Source of the DNA: Ophiothrix spiculata
Lineage: Eukaryota; Echinodermata; Ophiuroidea; Amphilepidida; Ophiotrichidae
Length of the DNA: 37,133 nt
Assembly (NCBI GenBank): GCA_000969725.1
Contig: JXSR01S074906.1
Reading direction: 5' to 3' (one strand)
In this document: piece after piece, positions 29,943 through 37,133 of the stretch
Numbering within the stretch: position 1 is the stretch's first letter
How the letters are laid out: each line of letters starts with the position of its first letter
Program-made: the position numbers and the translations under genes
The notes under the pieces: model-generated
Told to the model about the DNA's origin: nothing
The model's database searches: none
What the model saw: the letters and a program-made list of their open reading frames with translations, nothing else

Positions 29943-32187
29943 TACACGCGTAATAGCTACTTTCTATTATTTATTATATCAATTAAATGGAAAGTATTAG
30001 TAAGCTTTAATTTTTCTGTTTTAAATGATTATTATGGAACTACTAAAGAATATTTCTAACTAATTTATAAATTAAAAAGACGAAAAAAGTTTCAATTCCA
30101 TGTATCAACCGTTATTTTAAAAAAGTTTTAAAAAAAACTTGCCTGAACGTGGCTGACTTTAATACTTACCTTAACGATTACTTGCTTTTTCAACTTTTCT
30201 CTCTCGTTTCTGAATAAAAAGAAAAGGCTAGTTTTGATTTTTTTTTTTGCAAAACATTACAAAATTAAAATCGAAATAGTGTTGTCATTACCGACCTCGT
30301 TTTTTCTCATCGTTATTCCTCAAGGTGTTGACTTTTAAAAAGGGATATATGAATAAGGTAAATATTGATTCCATCTGTAATTATTTATTTCAAAATCTAG
30401 CTGCAATTAGTTTATCAATTATAATATAGCTCAATATGCCAGTATTTTGCTTTGATATTAATATTCCACGCATCACAACGTTACATCTGGACGTAACAAA
30501 CAATACCTAAACCTATCAATATTAAATATTATTAGCAGTTTGTTTTCTCAGACACTGTTCCTTTTAATACATTACCTACAGATACCAGCTGGCTTGTAAT
30601 AAGGGCAATCACCTTCTGTGGTTGCTGTTTTGAACTACATTTGATCTCTAACACAAGTAGGTGCCTTCTTGTTTATATATAATCTAATATGTTACCTACG
30701 GCTATTCTTAGATAAGAGAGCCTGGATAGTAGTACACAAGAGGTTCTTATATCAAAACCTGCAAGTAGTTGGAGAAAGTACGTCAATCTTGAAATGCAAT
30801 CCTTGATTAAAGGCTTGCATCTTTATGTGCTAGGTTGACTTCATCTCAAGCAGGTCGTGTTACTTGGATAGCATAATTATGCGTCCTAACTTCAAACAGG
30901 TGTAATTAAATGACCATACCATCTCGGATATCGTTAATAGACCGTGACCATAAATTATGGGACCTATTGGATTAAAGAGTAACATATTTACCTACAGCTC
31001 ATACTCTTGACCTACATAGCGGGTTACTTACTTGCTACTTACACTTCAGTATTTCAGTCATCTACATGGATTAAGTATAGGATTATTTGCTCTGAATTAT
31101 CAATGAAATGACATTGCAAATCTAAGAAGATTCAAGCAAGTGGCTGCAGACCACTTTAAGGTTTTCCAGCACTGAATTTGTATATTGCAATTGCAAGTAA
31201 ACAGTGACAGCAGCAGGGGTGGGCCACAAGATCAAGTTGATGATAAATTAAAAGAAAATATAGAAAATAAGGGGTGATAAACCATTTGCAAAGGTAAGCT
31301 GAAGATTAAATCGTGAGGTAGAACCTCAAAACCAATTTGAATCACAAAGCATGGCTAAATTCTGTTTTATTACACTAATCAAATCAATATTAACATTTGG
31401 TCTTAAAACGCTCTCGTTTTCAGAGTATCGGCAAATTTAACAAAATGATATCTTAACATAACGGCTTACAATTATTTAATGGTTGATGACCCTCATTTTG
31501 ATAACTATAGTCTATTATATAGTCAGGGACTTATCACTGTATCCAGATGTAACTTATTTCAGTTTTTTGTCAGGTAGTAAACAGCAAATTAAGTTAGATG
31601 TTTGTGATTTTTTTAAGTCATTAAAACGCAATAACTTGTTCTGCTACCGCCAGATAAAGTCTTTGTGGCTACAATTCAAAAGAGCGTCGCCTAAATACAA
31701 TGTCTACTTTGATATAGCCGTAAGTTACTTATGTCTGAATGTATCCAAGGCTAAACAAAGGAATTGACAGCCTTACAATTGCCGCAGACGACCATCTATC
31801 AATTTGATATTGTTTACTCTTATGGTGATGTAACCTGTTAAGTTTAACCTAGTTTAAAACGGATGGTGGTCTTCTTATAACCATCTCAAGCGCCATGAAT
31901 GAGCTCATTTCTATTTGATTGATATCAATAGCTAAAAGCACATTTAAAAAAGATCTACTTAAAAACTGTCCAAGTTTTAATATCATATAAAGTGAATTTA
32001 GAATTTAGATTACCAAGTTATATAATTTAACATGTTAGGCAGTAATTTGACTGAGTTAGCATTCTAGTATTACGTAAACATGATGATAATAAATAGTTTG
32101 TTTGTATTTCAAAATAATAACTGGTAGTTAATTTATGTATAACGTGGGGTTTTCAAATTTTTACGTCTAGATAGAAAACAGTGAGTT
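29943..32187. other. Single-copy AT-rich DNA right of the duplication block
   Basis: No homology to the duplicated units. The TTACCTAC(A/G)G motif recurs at about 30573, 30691 and 30988, together with several CAGGTG/CACCTT and GATAAG motifs between 30560 and 31050. That could be a regulatory region or chance. The longest plus ORF (31483-31767, 94 codons) has no recognisable domain and AT-driven composition. Confidence 0.5.
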
Positions 32188-32520
32188 CTAGTTTACATTA
32201 CTAATGGCATAAGATGTACACATAAGATGCTGTCGATCTCTGTTATATATGTCACTATCTATACAAAGCTTTGCAATGTATGCTGATTTATTATGACCCC
32301 TGAGATTGCGTTGATCTTTTACACGATTTGTTTTTTCAATTTCAAATTGAGAATATAAGCATGTACAGCATGTTTTATCTGTTTGTTTGGAGTAAAAAAG
32401 TAGAATCTCAACACTTTCTCTTTGCAAAGATGTATTCATTATATTTGTTAATAATGAAAAGGTCACTTGAAACCATACAAAAGCTAAAGCGGTCAACCAA
32501 ATAATGGGGGCTTCATACAA
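32188..32520 (-). other. Unsupported 110-codon ORF
   Basis: The longest ORF of the single-copy right region. It begins MYEAPIIWLTALAFVWFQVT, a hydrophobic N-terminus of about 25 residues, and then becomes polar with several Cys. No domain, splice signal or Kozak-like context is convincing, and a 110-codon ORF can arise by chance in a window of this size. Listed so that it can be tested. Confidence 0.12.
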
Positions 32521-32530
32521 TCAGGTTATA

Positions 32531-32668
32531 ATGGACTTAAAACATCCTGCTATTCCATGTTTGACAAATCTGTTTCGTAAGGCCATGGAGACCCTCACTC
32601 ATCAGAAACAAATGCAGAATGATCTTGATACAAATACAAAATATATTCCAAACCAAAATAACCAATAA
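32531..32668 (+). other. Candidate 45-aa ORF ending at an AATAAA
   Basis: ATG at 32531 gives MDLKHPAIPCLTNLFRKAME and continues polar to QNNQ and a TAA at 32666-32668. The frame is open for about 23 codons upstream of the ATG as well. Composition is more protein-like and GC content higher than in the surroundings. The stop codon overlaps a canonical AATAAA (32664-32669), as would fit a last exon. No homologue is recognised and there is no other support. Confidence 0.2.
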
Positions 32669-33361
32669 AATATTACAATAGCATATGAATAGTCGATTGG
32701 ACATGGTGATTGATCCAATGTCAAATACATATGATTATTGGAACTATATTATATTATATATATATACACATTTTTTTTCATATGTTTAAGGCTGACTCGT
32801 TTTCTTTAAAAATTGCTTTGATCCATTTAACGAAGAGTAGTGCATCTAATGAATCCAAACTACAACAAAGGTATCTGTTATCTTGAGATTAAAGCGGACT
32901 ATTTGTCAATCTCTTGGAATTTAAACTGCTTAGGTCCAGGTACACAAACAAATAAAACTGTGGTTAATTTCTTATGTATCAATCGTTTTATCGCTCCCAG
33001 CTACTAAACGGACGGGTTGTCGGTGCGGGTCCCATTTTATACAGATTTTAGATTCAGTCTTTATTTCATGAAAATACATGTATAAATGTTTATAAAAAAA
33101 TAGACACATTTATGGCGGAGTAGGTTGAAACACCAAAAAGATATGTAAAGCATTCTATCCCTTGCAAAGTTAGGTGTTTTTCTTTTAAAGAACAACATTA
33201 ATTCCAAAATCTCGGAAGATCACAGCTCTAAAGATTTCTTAACTGAATTTCCTAAGTAACTGTGTTTTCTATTTCCACATATAACTGTGAGTCATGGGCA
33301 CCAACAAAAAACGACAACAAAAGGATTGATACCAAAGGTTTCACTTTTTAATCATCTTTAG
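32669..33361. other. AT-rich non-coding stretch, nothing recognised
   Basis: TA-rich tract near 32745-32770. No repeats shared with the rest of the window and no gene. Confidence 0.6.
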
Positions 33362-33484
33362 GGCTCAGTCACATACATATCACGCAACGTACGAAAAACG
33401 TATACTTGTTTGATAATCGATATAGGCCCTACATGTATTTTGATGACCGAAATAGTGTACGTTATGCGTACATGTGGCGGAGCC
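33362..33484. mobile_element. Small (about 123 bp) MITE-like palindromic element
   Basis: The left end GGCTCAGTCACAT and right end (minus strand) GGCTCCGCCACAT match at 11 of 13 positions. Further in, CAACGTAC and (minus strand) TAACGTAC continue the inversion. A TSD is not clear. It is single-copy in this window. Confidence 0.5.
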
Positions 33485-34229
33485 TGTAAATAAACAAGAA
33501 CATTGTATAATGAAGTATATCGTATATACTGTAGCGATGAAAGTTAAATAATTCCTGAAAATGGACGCTTCATATAATATGAGTTTCAAATGTTGCTTAT
33601 TGCGTGATAAGATGATAAATTCCCCTCATAACCTTATGCAAATGTAACCTGCTTACTCTACTAAGGTTCTTTGTCAGTTTTCAAATTGAAAGCAAATCTG
33701 CGTCGGAAACATGATGCAGTTCCAGCTTTATGTTTACCATTTATTCTTCCATATGTTTTTAGATTTGCACTAATTATTTAAAACATTCCCAAGGATAATT
33801 AAAATTATCCCATGAAAATTAATGCTGTTAAGTATATAGGTACATTTTTGATAACTAATGTAATTCGGATTCATATTCTCCCGTGGGGTTACGTAATCTA
33901 ATTTAGACTACATTTCTATAACTTCTTATTAGAGTGTTATGTTTCCGAATCGCTAGTGCGAAAATAGGCCAGTTCATCTTTTTATCCGTTCAAATATAGC
34001 TTCTGGTAATAATTAACCTGAATAACGAATACTTAGACACCAAATGAATTGACCAAATGTGTTGATAATACTAGTCATTGAAAATTATTGCCAGAAACGG
34101 TTTGGAATTACATCTTGTTCTTTTCTTTATAACGGTTTATTTACCCGGATGCTTTGATAAAATGTTGCAAATAATGCTTGTGCAGATAGAATGATCCTTT
34201 GAAGCCTAAAGGTATTTTAACCTCACAAG
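33485..34229. other. AT-rich non-coding stretch, nothing recognised
   Basis: Only a short self-complementary patch (GGATAATTAAAATTATCC near 33793-33810) stands out. No gene signal. Confidence 0.6.
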
Positions 34230-34379
34230 ATGTCAGAAAAAAGGGCAAGAGTATCGGCAACGTTCTTTTTTATCAACATAAACTTCACTAGAAATGATGA
34301 TGAATTAGACTTCTGCACTATAGATTTTTTGACCTACCTCAGTAGTTCATTCAGATGCACTGCATCCGTCGTTAGCTGA
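34230..34379 (+). other. Candidate 49-aa ORF
   Basis: ATG in the context CACAAGATGT opens MSEKRARVSATFFFININFT and runs to a TGA at 34377-34379. It is acidic in the second half (NDDELD). No homologue is recognised; it could be chance. Confidence 0.13.
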
Positions 34380-34411
34380 TCTTCTGCTGTGTTCTTCTTA
34401 TTATTAGTTTG

Positions 34412-34440
34412 TGACGTCAGAGAATGAGTTACGACGTCAC
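34412..34440. promoter_or_regulatory. CRE-like palindrome TGACGTCA with a second inverted half
   Basis: A perfect 8-bp TGACGTCA (34412-34419), the consensus for CREB/ATF factors, is followed by GACGTCAC at 34433-34440. GTGACGTC and GACGTCAC also pair as an inverted repeat. No adjacent gene start is established, so function is only inferred from the motif. Confidence 0.25.
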
Positions 34441-34711
34441 AAGTACTTTTTTTTCTAAAAGCGCAATTTCAATGTTAATATGTTTCATTCAAATTAGACA
34501 CAAAACACAATTATAATGGAGATACCATAGTATGGTCCTTAAAAATAATGAAAAAAGATCCTACGTAACTTCCCTTATGACCAAGGACAAACTACATTCA
34601 CATTACGAATATGAAATAAGGCAGTACAGATCAGAATACCCTTTTATGATTCTCGTGATGAGATACTAATTGGATTGTTTTGTTCATTTAACAATTAATA
34701 TGCTTCAAACG

Positions 34712-34918
34712 CTCTACTCTACTCTACTCTACACTCTACTCTACTCTACTCTTCTCAACTCAACTCTACTCTACTCTACTCTACTCTACTCTACTCTACT
34801 CTACTCTACTCTACTCTACTCTACTCTACTCTACTCTACTTTACTTTACTTTACTTTACTTTACTTTACTTTACTTTACTTTACTTTACTTTACTTTACT
34901 TTACTTTACTTTACTTTA
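34712..34918. repeat. Two-phase pentanucleotide microsatellite, (CTACT)n then (TTACT)n
   Basis: About 25 CTACT units with a few interruptions (to about 34840) switch cleanly to about 16 TTACT units ending TTACTTTAGG. It creates an artefactual Tyr-Ser-Thr-Leu-Leu repeat ORF. Confidence 0.97.
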
Positions 34919-35169
34919 GGACAGAAAAAAGTAACCGGTAACTGGTAAATAAAGTTAAGGATAGCTTGTGAATGTGTTCAACTAATTGTTTACAAGCGTC
35001 AACTACTGTCCCAGGTGTCCTTGTCCAAACGATGTTTCTGCATAAGGTTTTAGTCCATACTCGCTTCCATAATTTATTCATCAGTCAGTCTGATGTTCTT
35101 ATTAAACTCTTAGCTGTCACCATGTTTTGTTATGTCATGGTAATTAAAGCTGCAGGAATAATAAATAAC

Positions 35170-35444
35170 TAAAGCTGAATTCATACTTAAAACGCAATGC
35201 GTAGCGTTTCCAATAATTTCCACCTCAAACGGCACCGCAAATGAATTCACACTCAAAATGCAAACGGACTGCGGCAGCCGATGACATGAAAACGCAAAGG
35301 AAAATTTAGCTTTTCTCAACTCGATTTGCGTTTCCGCAAGTGGTGTTGCGTTTTGATATCGATTGATCGGAATTGCTCAACCCCTATCTGCACATGCTCG
35401 GTGCGTTTGCGTTTGCGTTTGCGTCGAGTCTGAATTCAGCTTTA
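35170..35444. mobile_element. 275-bp MITE with TAAAGCTGAATTCA termini
   Basis: TAAAGCTGAATTCA (35170-35183) and TGAATTCAGCTTTA (35431-35444) are perfect 14-bp inverted ends, and the adjoining sequence also inverts loosely (AACGCAA/TTGCGTT-rich). TA at each end could be a TA target duplication, as for Tc1/mariner-type elements. The interior is rich in TGCGTTT units. No transposase. Confidence 0.7.
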
Positions 35445-35795
35445 TACATTCTGGTCGAGAAATGGGAGCTTCACCTGAGCAGTACTGAGATGGTTGTATT
35501 ACAATCTAGCTACAGCGAACCAAAGTGGAGAATAGGCAAAAAAGAAACCAGATTATGGTTTTGATCACTGCATATAATATAAGCTATAATATCGGCTAAC
35601 ATAGGGCTTCAAAATATACTATGTAGTGTTTAGAAAAGTTACATCTTGTAATCTGATTTAACTGTATATCCTGCCCAGACTTGATCTGATCTGATTTGTA
35701 TAAAGCCATATAGACTGAAATTTAAAACGAAGAATGCATTAAACCTAAAAGAAATTTGGTCAACTCGTTCAGCCTTTTAATAATCTGTACTTTTA
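35445..35795. other. Non-coding stretch between MITE and LINE fragment
   Basis: No feature recognised. The 5' edge of the LINE fossil downstream cannot be placed exactly within it. Confidence 0.5.
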
Positions 35796-36165
35796 AAATC
35801 GATTTGCGGCTAAATTTTGTCCCAAGAGCTAAAATCAAATTTTGCCCCATTACATTCATTGGGATGATTGACAGTGCTGCAACTGGTGCCAAGACTTATT
35901 CTTATAAATATGTTGATGATCTGATTATTGGAGAGGTCCGTCCAACCAAATAACCTAGTCAGATTGAATAGCATGTTCAAGACCTTGATATTTGGGCTGA
36001 CAGTCACTACCTTAAGCTCCACCTCTTCCAAATGCAAGTTTATGCAGATTTGTTTCATGTCAAATCCACCAAGCCCCAGTTTTTAAGGATCACTGGCAAA
36101 GAGCAAACCAAACTCCTTAGCCTGACTGTCCAATCCAATCTGAATTGTGATAAATGGTGCCAAAA
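35796..36165 (+). pseudogene. LINE reverse-transcriptase fragment with YVDD box
   Basis: In frame with 35756 the plus strand reads a degraded VPRAKIKFCPITFIGMI block (LINE consensus VPQGTKLGPI-x-F) and then AATGAKTYSYKYVDDLIIGE, with YVDD at 35909-35920. An in-frame stop (TAA near 35950) and later frame changes follow. The downstream translation still shows LDIWADSHYLKL, FLRITGKEQTKLL and LTVQSNLNCDKW, matching the region after YxDD in this LINE group (D-W-x-x-x-N-x-L-K-L-N-x-x-K and L-L-G-V-x-x-x-x-x-L-x-W). The fragment covers the palm C-terminal part and start of the thumb only. It is a different family from the YADD element at 1-1270. Confidence 0.82.
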
Positions 36166-36404
36166 AGTTGAGTGTGCTTGAAATACCCTTGGACAAGGAA
36201 CTAGCTGTTAATTGTCTTGTGGAACCCCGTACGAAACTCGGGGAGCTGATCCGGGCAGTGATAGTGCGTATGCGGGCTGATAAAAGTTCTTCACCCCTAG
36301 AGGTTGTCGCAGAACCTGAAATGATTCTTGGTGTGGATTCGAGCTTACTTGGGCCAAAGTGGTTAGCGAACACCGGTAAAGTGTGCACACTGAAAATTTT
36401 GTTT
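36147..36404. other. ORF-dense, higher-GC patch of unknown origin
   Basis: Three overlapping frames on both strands stay open (plus 36147-36434, minus 36083-36388 and 36208-36432) with clearly higher GC than the flanks. The minus strand contains SAPRVSYGVPQ, loosely like the GVPQGS box of RTs, but upstream RT motifs are missing. It is probably coding DNA captured from another source or another TE fragment. I cannot assign it. Confidence 0.3.
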
Positions 36405-36410
36405 CATCAT

Positions 36411-36652
36411 TTGACAAATAATAAGTTGTCATGAAAATGGTCTAGTATGACAAACTATAATTTGTCATGGAATTCGTCATACAAGTTTTGAACGACGAAT
36501 TATAATTAGTCATGAAAAACGGTCTAGTATGACGACTTTCTCATGACAATTAGTCACGCTGAAAAATTAGTTTGTCATGAGAAAAAAAAATTTGTCATGC
36601 ATGAAAATTAATTTGTCATGCAAGAATAATAATTTGTCACTTAATTTGTCAA
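36411..36652. mobile_element. Foldback-like element of 'TTTGTCATG' repeats
   Basis: TTGACAAAT (36411-36419) and ATTTGTCAA (36644-36652) form inverted ends around about ten degenerate AATTTGTCATGAAAA-type units, with occasional inverted units (TATGACAAACTATAATTTGT). GGTCTAGTATGAC occurs twice (about 36439 and 36522). It resembles in design, though not in sequence, the element at 2371-2840. No TSD is established and no coding. Confidence 0.5.
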
Positions 36653-36789
36653 GCGACACTAGTTTTCAAGAAGTTTTGTTTTCGGTAGACTAATTCCATT
36701 TAGGTACAGCTCAATCCATGTGAAATCAACGAGACGAAACAAAGGTTCTGCTTGCAGGTTTTGCAATGGCTGTCTTGTCTAACCAAACC

Positions 36790-36839
36790 AGATGGACCTC
36801 GCAAACGTCGCCTACGGCGCTCGCTTGTGAGGTCCATCT
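36790..36839. repeat. 11-bp inverted repeat AGATGGACCTC / GAGGTCCATCT with inner hairpin
   Basis: Perfect arms at 36790-36800 and 36829-36839. The 28-nt loop contains CGCC-TAC-GGCG, which can nest. AGATGGAC repeats once more just to the right (36839-36846), followed by TAGTCTGGT, echoing ACCAGATGG on the left. It is probably the end of an uncharacterised short repeat. There is no U-run, so it is not a terminator. Confidence 0.55.
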
Positions 36840-37133
36840 AGATGGACTAGTCTGGTCAGAATCTGATGATGAAATATGAGTAAGCTTAAGCATGAGTACG
36901 GGAATTCTGAGTCCAGTAGTGTTGTTCTGTTATTTTCTGTCCGACTCCGAATCCAATGCGGTCTGGTTGGAATGTGATGATAGGCTAGGCACAAACCTTA
37001 CCTGGAATTAAAGAGTTATTCTGTTCGAATCGAAAGAGGTGTTGTCGCTAAATGTCCTCCTGTGCAATCGACTCGAGAATAAAACGCCACGCTACTTCTT
37101 GAAGGTACGGAAACCCGTTATATACGATATCGT
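36840..37133. other. Window right edge, nothing recognised
   Basis: No ORF with motifs, no repeat match within the window and no RNA gene. Confidence 0.5.

Noticed and set aside
31483..31767. 94-codon plus ORF in the single-copy region
   Set aside because: No domain, no splice or promoter context and AT-driven residue composition (many I, Y, L, K, N); not supportable as a gene.
34670..34948. 92-codon ORF with a Tyr-Ser-Thr-Leu-Leu repeat
   Set aside because: Artefact of the pentanucleotide microsatellite, whose 5-nt period gives a 5-residue repeat without stops.
36790..36839. Rho-independent terminator
   Set aside because: Eukaryotic context, a 28-nt loop and no T-run after the stem.

Overview
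The window is AT-rich (about two thirds A+T) eukaryotic, almost certainly metazoan, DNA with no intact protein-coding gene that I can recognise. It contains LINE reverse-transcriptase fossils, a Penelope-like fragment, short non-autonomous DNA transposons with clean target-site duplications, microsatellites and many TACATGTA-type motifs. That mix is typical of marine invertebrates such as hemichordates, lancelets, molluscs or echinoderms. The exact taxon is inference and cannot be settled from the sequence alone.

Layout. At 1-1270 lies a minus-strand non-LTR retrotransposon (CR1/L2/Jockey-like) reverse-transcriptase pseudogene, broken by frameshifts and cut by the window edge. At 2371-2840 is a foldback-like element built of degenerate 'GCTAGTCCGAAAATG' repeats, flanked by an 11-bp direct repeat. 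From 3474 to about 29942 the window is dominated by nested segmental duplication. A 1.64-kb unit is tandemly doubled (3474-5110 and 5111-6747). The second of these copies is the left part of a much larger, roughly 8.4-kb unit present as copy 1 (5443-16284), copy 2 (16431-24797) and a left-truncated copy 3 (24974-29942). All copies are head-to-tail.

The large copies serve as empty-site controls for each other. Copy 1 alone carries four insertions: an inverted, head-to-head pair of truncated Penelope-like element 3' ends (8071-8638, 14-bp TSD); a piggyBac-like MITE (8974-9533, TTAA TSD); a 98-bp insert with 11-bp direct repeats; and a 1.36-kb element with short inverted ends. Older elements that predate the duplication are shared: a hAT-like MITE with an 8-bp CTGTACAG TSD, a 5'-truncated L2/CR1-like LINE 3' end, and a tRNA-derived segment. 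Two or three short ORF-like stretches are preserved across copies, but without convincing evidence of selection.

From 29943 to about 34700 the DNA is single-copy and mostly featureless, with two or three weak ORF candidates and a small 123-bp MITE. The right end holds a (CTACT)n/(TTACT)n pentanucleotide array, a 275-bp MITE rich in TGCGTTT, a plus-strand LINE reverse-transcriptase fossil with a YVDD box, an ORF-dense patch of unknown origin, and a second foldback-like element made of 'TTTGTCATG' repeats. There are no operons, and no genes in the window can be shown to work together. The interest lies in repeat biology and duplication history.
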